A stretch of DNA of 64,000 bases from a bacterium (lineage in GTDB: Bacteria; Desulfobacterota; Binatia; HRBIN30; CADEER01): positions 1-64,000 of the forward strand of contig JAUIGL010000019.1 of assembly GCA_030430165.1 (NCBI GenBank), in the 5' to 3' direction. The position numbers and the translations under genes were made by a program. Within the stretch, counting starts at the first letter, position 1. Every line of letters begins with the position of its first letter. The notes under the pieces were generated by a model. It saw nothing but the letters and a program-made list of their open reading frames with translations, was not told the DNA's origin and did no database searches. Of this stretch, positions 53,401 to 62,637 are shown in pieces.

Positions 53401-54076
53401 GCGCGGCGATCTCTACCTCGCGACCTACGTCGGGGTGCGCGCCGCGCACGCAGTTCACCTCGCCGCCGACGATCCGGCGGCGGCGCAGGAGGAGCAGGAT
53501 CGGAGCATCGCGATGTGGACCGGCGAGGGGTTCCAGACGCAACACTACTGGGACTGGTTCGCTCGCGTCGAGATCGCGCTCTACGACGGCCGCGCCGCCG
53601 ATGCCTGGAGTCTGTTGCGCAAGCGGTGGCCGATGCACGTGCGCTCGCTGCTACATCGCCACCAGGCGATCTTCATCGAGGCGGTGGCGATGCGGGCGCG
53701 GGTGGCGATCGCGATGGCGGCGACCGGCGCCGATCGACCGTCGCGCTGGCTGGCGCGGGCGCGGCGCGATGCGCGCGCGATCGAGCGCGAGGACAACCCC
53801 TGGGGCAACTACCTGGCGCGGCAGATCCGCGCCGGGACGGCGATCACCGGCGGCGACGTCGAAGACGCCGAGCGCCAGCTCGCCGCCGCCGAGAACGGCT
53901 TTGCCTCACTCGACATGAAAGTGCACCGCGCGGTCGCGCGCCTGCGGCGGGCGGCGCTGGTCGGCGGCGCGCAGGGCCGGGAGGACGCCGCCAGCGCGGT
54001 CGCGCACCTGGCCGAAGAAGGAGTGGCCCGCCCGGAGGCCCTGGCGGCCGTCCTAGCACCCGGTCGCTGGCCCTGA
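50414..54076 (+). CDS. Ser/Thr protein kinase fused to AAA ATPase and TPR-like region (PknK-like)
   Basis: 1220 residues from ATG 50414. Residues 15-275 form a Hanks-type kinase with all catalytic motifs: GRGSCGVV, VAVKTL, LHRDIKPSN (about 136), LLDFGLA (about 157), YISPEQ. Residues about 290-600 form an AAA_16-type NTPase: Walker A RGPSGVGKTTLV (about 317), Walker B TVVYIDDLHWGD. The remaining 600 residues are Ala- and Arg-rich helical repeats of TPR/MalT-like type. This architecture is that of PknK-type regulatory kinases, often linked to transcription activators. It is convergent with the sigma-54 activator gene (54 bases apart), suggesting the activator as partner or substrate, which is inference. 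Confidence 0.9.
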   Translation: MNPPSEGSLLGADWLTVRRRLGRGSCGVVYEAHDANRDCLVAVKTLPRFDASALLMLKQEFRTMADIVHPNLASLYDLVATDDSWFVTMELVTGTDLVTHLRSQLDVDGIDAIESIRGAFAQLATGVTALHRHGILHRDIKPSNVMVSNQDRVVLLDFGLAASFAVDELTDTDSMVGTLAYISPEQVSGHGLTQASDWYGVGAILFETLTGRRPFRGTAPEIIAGKLDEDFDLPGDSSGLDSELLSLSTALLRADPRARPTGEEVMAHLVRGRTRRRVPQSGPLERRLVGRDPHAARLRQVFDRVRDGEAAVVHVRGPSGVGKTTLVNQFVRSLADDAEAMVLRGRCYEQEAVPYKALDSLIDNLCEHLNAMPEGELERVVPGDAACLARVFPVLLGVPQIADIAEEGLRIPDETEVRNRARDALRAMLCAIAERHPTVVYIDDLHWGDADSAVFLEGLLCDSGAPRLLLVVSYRTAESEGSELLRRMFGWATGGRIAAPIDTIDVSDLGPTDSLVLARRMLRDERVEVTEDQIEEIARESEGNPFFLSELALHAASSRGGGPRETSLTAMIGARVAELPRGARELLEVVSLTGQPIELTVAMRAAGVGGSEDLVVALLRRGKLARTRRSADALELEAYHDRIRESVVERLSPGTLRKLHHRLAVAWESSGRSDLEALATHWIGAGERERGAGYAARAAEQAAQALAFERAAALYRQALGHWQWPETEERALLVRMGHALENAGRGAEAAHAYQRAARGAGAGEALALRRQAADQLLASGHIDEGLSQLRSVLAMVGLRLARGPRTAMVAMAMRRLQLSARGLGFRARDQAQVADAAATRIDTCWAVARGLIMVDSIQAAHFQSLNLLYSLRAGDRYRLARALAMEASASVLRGRRSRARTDRIVDLAIALAEQLRDPRLLGLVDVARGAVANFRGDFPRALELCRSAQSTLRGQCTGVVWEIDTAELYALHSLYWLGRWAELGRRVAAVRRETGARGDLYLATYVGVRAAHAVHLAADDPAAAQEEQDRSIAMWTGEGFQTQHYWDWFARVEIALYDGRAADAWSLLRKRWPMHVRSLLHRHQAIFIEAVAMRARVAIAMAATGADRPSRWLARARRDARAIEREDNPWGNYLARQIRAGTAITGGDVEDAERQLAAAENGFASLDMKVHRAVARLRRAALVGGAQGREDAASAVAHLAEEGVARPEALAAVLAPGRWP

Positions 54077-54130
54077 TGCGCCCGCTGTCGATGCCGGCCA
54101 ACCAGCTCCCAGCCCGCAGATCCCAAATCG

Positions 54131-55639
54131 TTACTTCTTCACATTCAGCGTCCGCATCAAGTTGTAGACATGCGAGCGCGCGAGATCGAGCTGCTCCGCG
54201 GTCTTGATCACGTTCCAGTCGTTTTGCTCGAGCACGTCGCGCAGCAGTCCCGCTTGGATTGCTCGAGTGGCCTGCTGGAAGGTCATCGTGGTGGAGCCGC
54301 TGCCGGCCTGCTCGGGGAAGAGGTGGGCCGCTTCGATCGCGGGAGAGCCCTCGCCGGCGGCGCGAATCGCCGCCACCTCGCTGGCGTGCGCCAGCTGGCG
54401 GACGTGTCCCGGCCAGGCCGCGGTTTCGGCTGCGAGTAGGGCGCCCGGCGAAACCTCGAGGGCGGGTAGCTGATGTCGCTCGCAGGCCTCGTTGCAGAAA
54501 TGGCGCAGCAGGCACCGGATGTCCTCGCGCCGCTCTTGCAGACTCGGCACGCGGATCTTCATCACGTCGAGCCGGAAGTAGAGGTCTTCCCTGAATTTCT
54601 TCTGCCGCACCGCTTCCTCGAGATCGACGTTGCTGGCGGCGATCAGGCGGACGTCGGCGGTTGACGGCTCCTCCGCACCGAGCGGGTAGAAGGTCTTCTT
54701 CTGTAGGAGGTGGAGCAGCTTGGCCTGGGCTGCGAGTGGGATCTCGGCGACCTCGTCGAGGAACAGGGTGCCGCCCTCGGCTGCTTCGACCTTGCCGAGC
54801 AGGCGCCTGGTCGCGCCGGTGAAGGAGCCTTCGAGTGCTCCGAACAGCTCGGCCTCGAGTAGGTTCTCCGGAATCGCGGCGCAATTGAGCTCGACGAAGG
54901 GCTTGGTCGCGCGCGGGCTGTTGTCGTGGATGACCTCGGCCAGCTGACTCTTGCCGGTTCCGCATTCGCCGGTGAGAAGGACCCCGACGTTGACCGGCGC
55001 CGCCAGGGACACCTGCTTGAGCAGGTTGGCCAGTGCCTGGCTGGTACCGATGACCCGGGCGACATCGAGGCGGCGGCGGATCTCCGCCGTCGGATCGCTC
55101 GCCTGCTTCGACTGCTCGGTGGTGATCAGTCGATGGGCCAGCGGCGCGAGATGGCGGGCGAAGAGGCGGGCGAGCTCGCGTTCGTGACGGTCGAAGAGGC
55201 CGGGGCGCACGCGTCCCTGCAAGTAGAGGACGCCGATCGAGGGAGCGTCGCCGACCGGGGCGCACAGCACGGCCTGAATCTTGTTGATGCGGACGCTGTC
55301 CTGGTCGTTGAACTCGGGGTCGAGCATTGCCGACGGGGTGACGATGGTCTCGCCGGTGGCGAGAGCCTTGGCGACGATGCTGCTCGAGATCTTGGAGCGG
55401 ACCTCGGCCACCTGGCGCTCGTCGAAGCCGTGCGCGATCCACCAACGCGGCGGCGCTCCGAACTCGTCGTACAGCTCGAGGTATCCCTGTTGCGCCTCGG
55501 TGACGTCGACGATCAAGGCCAGCGCCTCGCGCAGGAACGAGTCGAGGTCGTCACGATCGCCGAGGTTGAGCAGGCTGAGGAAGAGGTCGCGCTCCTTGCG
55601 GACCCGGGCGAAGTCTTCGGCTGGTGCGCGTTCGCTCAT
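54131..55639 (-). CDS. GAF-domain sigma-54-dependent transcriptional activator (NtrC family)
   Basis: 502 residues from ATG 55639. A GAF domain (about 30-170) is followed by the AAA+ domain (210-450): Walker [38 protein letters not shown], and [18 protein letters not shown]. The sigma-54 contact loop reads GSFTGA (271-276) where the family has GAFTGA. A Fis-type helix-turn-helix ([31 protein letters not shown]) ends the protein. There is no receiver domain, so GAF ligand binding or the neighbouring kinase may control it. It is divergent from the pseudo-receiver genes, whose upstream region holds a -24/-12-like site. Confidence 0.94.
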   Translation of the reverse strand: MSERAPAEDFARVRKERDLFLSLLNLGDRDDLDSFLREALALIVDVTEAQQGYLELYDEFGAPPRWWIAHGFDERQVAEVRSKISSSIVAKALATGETIVTPSAMLDPEFNDQDSVRINKIQAVLCAPVGDAPSIGVLYLQGRVRPGLFDRHERELARLFARHLAPLAHRLITTEQSKQASDPTAEIRRRLDVARVIGTSQALANLLKQVSLAAPVNVGVLLTGECGTGKSQLAEVIHDNSPRATKPFVELNCAAIPENLLEAELFGALEGSFTGATRRLLGKVEAAEGGTLFLDEVAEIPLAAQAKLLHLLQKKTFYPLGAEEPSTADVRLIAASNVDLEEAVRQKKFREDLYFRLDVMKIRVPSLQERREDIRCLLRHFCNEACERHQLPALEVSPGALLAAETAAWPGHVRQLAHASEVAAIRAAGEGSPAIEAAHLFPEQAGSGSTTMTFQQATRAIQAGLLRDVLEQNDWNVIKTAEQLDLARSHVYNLMRTLNVKK

Positions 55640-55866
55640 CTGCGTGCTTGGCTGGCCGCCTCGGGCGAGTGGGCCCATCGGACGGTACCGTTGATCTATC
55701 CCGGAGAGTAAAGCACACACCGGGGCGCCGAGTGAATCCCCAATTTGATCAGCTGTTTAGCCGGGTTCGCTCCAGTGTCCTGGATATTGGGCAGCGCCGG
55801 CGAGGGGCGTCCTGAATAGTGGACACCTCACCCGCTGCCGCGGAGCCCGCGCTCCCGTTTCCCAGC

Positions 55867-55882
55867 TGGCACGCAAGTTGAA
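55867..55882 (+). promoter_or_regulatory. Candidate sigma-54 (-24/-12) promoter driving the pseudo-receiver genes
   Basis: TGGCACG (55867-55873), four bases, then TTGAA (55878-55882) match the TGGCACGrnnnTTGCW consensus at 11 of 13 informative positions; the -12 box has GA where GC is usual. It lies 47 bases before the gene at 55930, and a GGAAGGAG ribosome site follows at 55915-55922. It stands in the 290-base divergent gap behind a sigma-54 activator gene. The rest of that gap shows no gene. Confidence 0.6.
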
Positions 55883-55929
55883 ATTGCTATCTGCGCGAGC
55901 CGCAGCCAGGCGGCGGAAGGAGCGGACAG

Positions 55930-56661
55930 ATGGATGCAGTGCTGGAATCGATTCGTTGCAACGGCAGTGACGGCTTTTCCGGAATCGTCAACTACGATGC
56001 GGGCGACGATTCGGTGAGCATGCGGGGGCGGATCGAGGGAACTGTCTTCGTGATCGAGCCGGATCCAGGGTCCAATCGATCGTTGGCGTGGATTTTCCGA
56101 TCAGCCGGGCTCGACGTCTATGAGTACCGCAGCGGCGAGGACTTCCTCGACAGCTTCGATGGCGACCCGGCCGGTTGCCTGCTGGTCAACTTGGAGCTGC
56201 CTGGCATGAGCGGTGTCGCCGTGCTCGAGGAGCTCGCCCGGCGCGGCGTGACCATGCCGGTGATTCTGTTCACCGGCTACGGCAAGGGAATGGTCGCGGT
56301 CGAAGCGTTTCGATCGGGGGCGTTCGACGTCGTCGACAAGGCTTTCGATCTGGCGGTCGTCGAGCGGGTGCGCCAGGCTTTGAGTATCGACGCCAGGCGC
56401 CGTCAGCGCCGCATGGCCAAGGTCGAGCTGCGCGCGCGCTTGGAGCGGCTGACCCCGCGCGAGCGCGAGGTCGCCGATCTCGTCGTCAGCGGAAACGCCA
56501 ACAAGGTCATCGCCTACGACCTCGAAATCAGCGAACGTACCGTCGAATGCCACCGCTCGCACATCATGCGCAAGCTGGGCGTCAAGACCGCCGCCGAGGT
56601 GGTGCGTATCGTCGTCCTCGCCAAGGAGGCCGAGGCCGAGCTGCGCGACGACATCGAGTGA
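55930..56661 (+). CDS. LuxR/FixJ-type regulator with degenerate receiver (Asp to Asn)
   Basis: 243 residues preceded by a strong GGAAGGAG ribosome site. After a 35-residue lead the receiver begins TVFVIEPDPGSNRSLAW, in which the DDD acidic cluster has become EPD. The phosphoacceptor position is Asn87 in LLVNLELPGMSG. The Thr (LFTGYG) and Lys (VDKAFD) remain. The LuxR helix-turn-helix is intact: LTPREREVADLVVSGNANKVIAYDLEISERTVECHRSHIMRKLGVKT. It is probably an activator or repressor that no longer uses phosphorylation. The next gene follows after 31 bases with the same fold. Confidence 0.92.
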   Translation: MDAVLESIRCNGSDGFSGIVNYDAGDDSVSMRGRIEGTVFVIEPDPGSNRSLAWIFRSAGLDVYEYRSGEDFLDSFDGDPAGCLLVNLELPGMSGVAVLEELARRGVTMPVILFTGYGKGMVAVEAFRSGAFDVVDKAFDLAVVERVRQALSIDARRRQRRMAKVELRARLERLTPREREVADLVVSGNANKVIAYDLEISERTVECHRSHIMRKLGVKTAAEVVRIVVLAKEAEAELRDDIE

Positions 56662-56692
56662 ATGAAACTACCGGAGACAGGGGGCATGTCAC

Positions 56693-57349
56693 ATGATTGA
56701 TCCAGGCGACAGTATCGACGGAACCCGCCCGCAGGCGTTCGTGGTGGGGGCCCTGGACGCGGGCTTCCACACGCTCGACCGAGCGATCCAGGAGGCAGGC
56801 TGCGACCCGCGGCACTACCTCTCGGCCGCCGAGTTCATGGCGCGCTGCCCGAGAGCCGAAATCGGCGTCATCTTCGTCGAGTCTTCTTCGCTCGGTGCCG
56901 AGACCTTGCTCGAGAGGTTGTGCCAGCAGCCGGCGCCCCATCCGGTGGTGGTGCTCACCGATACGTCGGACTTCGATTGCGTGGTGCGCGCGTTCCGCCT
57001 CGGGGCGATGGACGTGCTGCCGCGCGATGTCGCGGACGAGGGCTTGAGCGACTGCCTGCGCCAGGCGTTGGCCCAGGACCGGGCGCGGCTGACCGCGCGG
57101 CGTGAGTGGAGCGAGGTGCAGGGGTTGATCGACTCGCTGACGCCGCGTGAACGGCAGGTGATGGATCGGGTGGTCGCCGGCTACGCCAATCGCGAGATCG
57201 CGGTCGAGCTCGAGATCAGTGAGAAGACGGTGGAGGTCCACCGCCACAAGGTGATGCTCAAAATGGAGGCGGACTCGCTCGCCGAGCTGGTGCGCAAGAA
57301 CGTAGTCTTGGAGGCTGCGGCATTGGCCGCGCCCCGACTCAACTCCTAG
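56693..57349 (+). CDS. LuxR-type regulator with strongly degenerate receiver
   Basis: 218 residues. The receiver-like region (12-125) lacks the acidic pair (FVVGALDAG), has Glu63 in VIFVESSSLG around the phosphoacceptor position with two residues missing from the following loop, and has Arg111 (LPRDVAD) for the conserved Lys. Only the Thr (VVLTDTS) is kept. The helix-turn-helix is normal: LTPRERQVMDRVVAGYANREIAVELEISEKTVEVHRHKVMLKM. It is a divergent relative of the preceding gene and is likely cotranscribed from the same promoter. The stop overlaps a CTAGCCCGCAC string like the ends of the MITE-like element. Confidence 0.9.
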   Translation: MIDPGDSIDGTRPQAFVVGALDAGFHTLDRAIQEAGCDPRHYLSAAEFMARCPRAEIGVIFVESSSLGAETLLERLCQQPAPHPVVVLTDTSDFDCVVRAFRLGAMDVLPRDVADEGLSDCLRQALAQDRARLTARREWSEVQGLIDSLTPRERQVMDRVVAGYANREIAVELEISEKTVEVHRHKVMLKMEADSLAELVRKNVVLEAAALAAPRLNS

Positions 57350-57834
57350 CCCGCACACCCGCCGAGAGGTCTCGCGGGCGCCTTCCGAAATCCTCGGATG
57401 GTCCGGCCCAACGGACTCGCGGGAGTCCGCTAGCGGCTCGGCCGGGCGGCGACCGCGAACCAACGTTCGCAGGCGAGTCCGCCCCCTTTGCGACGAACGG
57501 GCCAAACTCGATACCGAGTCGTCTGGCCGAGATCGTGCTATGCGCATACGCGGGAGCCGATCGGTCGTTGCGTATGTCCAGAGGGGGAGGGATTCCAGCC
57601 GGCGCATGGAGTCGTGGCGGCAAGCGCCACGCGGTTGCAGCAATCTTCGCCGACGCGCCATCCCCGGGTGTAAGATCGGTTTCGGACCGTTGCCTCCGGG
57701 ACCGGTGGCATTCCGTGGAGGCGAGGTCGCGCGTGCAATCGACCCCGGCACCCAACACGCGCGATCGCGCCTCCCGGGAGCTGCCTCTGGCTGCGGCGGC
57801 GCCGAAAACCGTGGCGCGGGGGGCGGGCGCGACC
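57350..57834. other. 485-base non-coding stretch before the mucin-like gene
   Basis: No credible gene is seen; open frames here are GC-rich shadows, including an upstream extension of the next gene lacking family features. It contains a CTAGCCCGCAC string at 57346-57356 and a 7-pair hairpin CGGACTC/GAGTCCG at 57412-57429 without a U-run. A weak -24/-12-like match (TGGC...TGCT) lies at 57524-57539, about 300 bases from the start codon. I found no riboswitch that I can name. Confidence 0.5.
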
Positions 57835-60252
57835 ATGCGGGGGAGAGTGCGAATGGTGGCGCGCGTGGCGGCGGTATGGTTGGTGCTGCTGCCGGCGGTC
57901 CCCGCCCTCGCCGAGAGCTTCGTCATCAATTCGTACACCACGGGCTCCCAGGCGGAGCCGGTTGCCGTGTGCTTGCCGGGTGGCGGCAATCTGGTCGCGA
58001 TCTGGGAGAGTGCCGACCAGGACGGGGACGATTCCGGGGTTTTTGGTCGTCTGGCGGACCCCTCGGGCGCGGCAATGGGTGCCGAGTTTCCGGTCAACCA
58101 GCTGACCGAAGACAGCCAGGGGGCACCGGCTGCGGCGGTCGCGGGCGACGGTTTCGTCGTCGTTTGGGAAGACTACGATCTGCTCAGTATCGACGACCGC
58201 CTGAAGGCTCGGCTGTTCGATGCAGACGGCAAGCCGCGCGCCGACGAGTTCCGCGTCGATACGTCGATCTCCGAGTACCACGTAGCTCCGTCGGTCAGTG
58301 GATCCAAGGACGGCCGCTTCGTCGTCGTCTGGGATGACTATTCCGACGTCTTCGCGCAGATGGTCGATCTCGACGGCGCCAAGGTGGGCGGCGAGTTTCG
58401 CATCAACCAAACGACCAGCGGCTACCAGGCTCTGGCCTCGGTGGCGATGCTCACGGCCGGCGGTTTCGTCGTCGCCTGGACCGACGGCAGCTACTACGGC
58501 GGGCGCGACGGCGACGGCTACGGGGTGTTTGCCCGGCGCTTCGATGGCGACGGCATGCCAGCGGGGGAGGACTTTCAGGTCAACGTCGCCAGTAGCGGCG
58601 ATCAATTCGCGCCGGACGTCGTCGGCAGGCCGGACGGCGGCTTCACGGTCATCTGGGAGTCGTACGACCTCGACACCGGCTATGGCAGGGTCGCCGGTCG
58701 CCGCTTCGACGCGGTCGCTCAGCCGCTCGGAGGTGAATTCGACGTGAGCGGCGCCGAGGCCAGTTACCCGGGCAGCGCCGCCGCGGCGGTGGACACCGAG
58801 GGCACGCTCCTGGCGGTGTGGTCGGACTTGCAGCCGTCGCTCGAGCTCGGTGTGGTCGGCCGTCGCTTCGACGCTACGGGCAGTCCTTTGGAGAGCCCGT
58901 TGGCGCTCGACCCGGCGGCCGAGTTGGATCAGGTGTTCCCCGATGCCTGTGCGTTGAACGATGGACGGTTCTTCGCCGTCTGGCAGGCCGAAAGTGGAGA
59001 CGGCGATGGCCCCGGGGTGGTCGGCTTGGTGGCCGGTCAGACATTCACCCCAACTGCGGCCGACTCGCCTTCGCCGACTCCATCGTCGACGGCAACCCGA
59101 TCGTCGACCGCGACGCCGACGCCGAGCCCGACCGGCACGCCGACCAGCACCTTTACGCGAACGCCGACCGCGACGCGGAGCTTTACCCGCACTCCGACGC
59201 CGAGCGCGACCCGCACGCCGACCCGGACCTTTACGCGGACTCCGACTCCAACTCGTACTCACACGCGCAGCGCGACGCCGACCGCGACCTACACGCGCAC
59301 CGCGACGCGCACCGCCACGCCGACACTGACGCCGACCGCGACCTACACGCGCAGCGCGACGCCGAGCGCGAGCGGCACGCAGACCGGCACGCCGACGCCC
59401 ACCGCGTCGCCGAGTGCGACCCGCACGCGGACGGGTACCTTCACGCGTACTCCGACTGCGACCCGAACTGCGTCTGCGACGGCGACGCAGAGCCAGACTG
59501 CGACGTCGAGCCGCACCCGGACCGCAACGCCGACCCGCTCAGCGACGCCTACGTCGACTCGCACGCGGACCGCGACCCGAACCAGCACTGCGACGCGCAG
59601 CTCGACCCGCACTGCCTCCGCCTCGCCAACCCGGTCGGCTAGCTCCACCGGCACGGCTACGCCGACGCCGACGGAGTCGCAGGTGTCGACTCCGGCCTCG
59701 TCACCAAGCCCCACCGAAACCGTGCCGGGCACCGCGACTGCGACCCGCACCGATGCTCCGACCATCTCGACTCCGAGTGTGACGCCCACCGCCACCCGCA
59801 GCCGCACGTTCACCCGGACCGCGACCGCCACGCGTACCTTCAGCCGAACCGCCAGCCCGACGCGCAGCTCGACTCCGAGCCGCACTCCGACCGCTTCGAC
59901 CGCACCGGCGAGCCCGAGCGCCACGCCCGCGTCATCGGCAACCGCGGCCGGTTCGGCGCCGCCGACCGCCAGCTCGACGCCCGTTGCCTCCGCGACGGCG
60001 CCGCCGAGCCACACCGGCGCGACCAGTCCGACCGCCACCGCCGCGGTGACGCCGCCGGCGACTCCGGTCGTCTGTGTCGGCGATTGCGATCGGAACTCGC
60101 GGGTCAGCGTGGCCGAGCTGATTCTCGCGGTGAACGTCGCGCTCGGTGCTCAGCCGGCGGCGAGCTGCACCGCCGCCGACCGCGACGGCGACGGCGCGGT
60201 GGCGATCAACGAGCTCATCGCCGCCGTAAATCGCGCGCTAGCCGGGTGCTAG
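57835..60252 (+). CDS. Secreted repeat protein with mucin-like linker and C-terminal EF-hand/dockerin-like pair
   Basis: 805 residues from ATG 57835 (ATG 57853 is alternative). A signal peptide ends LLPAVPALA. Residues about 25-400 hold tandem units of about 50 residues with the core FVVVWEDY/FVVVWDDY and RRFDGDG or EFRVN, probably a beta-propeller. Residues about 403-740 are almost wholly Thr, Ser, Pro, Ala and Arg in TRTPT-type repeats, a mucin-like spacer likely to be glycosylated or extended. The end holds two calcium-loop-like motifs, GDCDRNSRVSVAEL and DRDGDGAVAINELIAAV. It has no anchor that I recognise. A paralog lies at 62638 across ppk1. Confidence 0.85.
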   Translation: MRGRVRMVARVAAVWLVLLPAVPALAESFVINSYTTGSQAEPVAVCLPGGGNLVAIWESADQDGDDSGVFGRLADPSGAAMGAEFPVNQLTEDSQGAPAAAVAGDGFVVVWEDYDLLSIDDRLKARLFDADGKPRADEFRVDTSISEYHVAPSVSGSKDGRFVVVWDDYSDVFAQMVDLDGAKVGGEFRINQTTSGYQALASVAMLTAGGFVVAWTDGSYYGGRDGDGYGVFARRFDGDGMPAGEDFQVNVASSGDQFAPDVVGRPDGGFTVIWESYDLDTGYGRVAGRRFDAVAQPLGGEFDVSGAEASYPGSAAAAVDTEGTLLAVWSDLQPSLELGVVGRRFDATGSPLESPLALDPAAELDQVFPDACALNDGRFFAVWQAESGDGDGPGVVGLVAGQTFTPTAADSPSPTPSSTATRSSTATPTPSPTGTPTSTFTRTPTATRSFTRTPTPSATRTPTRTFTRTPTPTRTHTRSATPTATYTRTATRTATPTLTPTATYTRSATPSASGTQTGTPTPTASPSATRTRTGTFTRTPTATRTASATATQSQTATSSRTRTATPTRSATPTSTRTRTATRTSTATRSSTRTASASPTRSASSTGTATPTPTESQVSTPASSPSPTETVPGTATATRTDAPTISTPSVTPTATRSRTFTRTATATRTFSRTASPTRSSTPSRTPTASTAPASPSATPASSATAAGSAPPTASSTPVASATAPPSHTGATSPTATAAVTPPATPVVCVGDCDRNSRVSVAELILAVNVALGAQPAASCTAADRDGDGAVAINELIAAVNRALAGC
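59047..60062 (+). repeat. Low-complexity Ser/Thr/Pro/Arg-coding DNA repeat
   Basis: About 1 kb of degenerate short repeats such as ACCGCGACGCC and CGCACGCGGAC within the gene starting at 57835, encoding the mucin-like linker. The repeat length likely varies by slippage between strains. Confidence 0.8.
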
Positions 60253-60264
60253 CAGGCCGTCGAG

Positions 60265-60280
60265 GACCAGCCCGGGCTGG

Positions 60281-60282
<2 letters not shown>
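60265..60282. terminator. Perfect 18-bp palindrome between convergent genes
   Basis: GACCAGCCCGGGCTGGTC is a perfect palindrome, overlapping the stop codon of ppk1 and lying 12 bases after the secreted-protein gene. It can fold as a strong hairpin in either transcript, but no U-run follows. It may mark the end of both transcription units. Confidence 0.4.
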
Positions 60283-62470
<2,188 letters not shown>

Positions 62471-62506
62471 AGTCGGCTTTCCGTTCACGACGAGGGCAGC
62501 AATCTT

Positions 62507-62522
62507 TGGCACAATCGTCGCA
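62507..62522 (+). promoter_or_regulatory. Candidate sigma-54 (-24/-12) promoter upstream of the second secreted repeat gene
   Basis: TGGCAC, with AATCG, then TCGCA gives a GG...GC spacing of 10 and matches the consensus at 11 of 13 informative positions. It is 116 bases before the start codon at 62638. Both this and the candidate at 55867 sit in the same neighbourhood as the sigma-54 activator, but I have not tested how often such matches arise by chance. Confidence 0.45.
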
Positions 62523-62637
62523 TCGGTCCAATAGTAACATGTATCTGCCGGCGGGAAACTGCGGGGTTTTTGGGATCCGGTGCGAACTTTGATACGCTCG
62601 TGGGCGTATTGCGGTTCGCGGTGGGCGAGGAGGTTCG

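Noticed and set aside
57535-57834. N-terminal extension of the mucin-like secreted protein by 100 residues
   Set aside because: It would place the signal peptide internally; the residues are Arg/Gly-rich with no family resemblance.
57350-57834. Possible c-di-GMP, cobalamin or TPP riboswitch
   Set aside because: I looked for the conserved cores and found none; isolated GC hairpins only.
59047-60062. Repeat region as DNA-level mobile or regulatory repeat
   Set aside because: It is explained by coding for the Ser/Thr/Pro/Arg linker; the frame is open throughout and the repeat unit is codon-phased.
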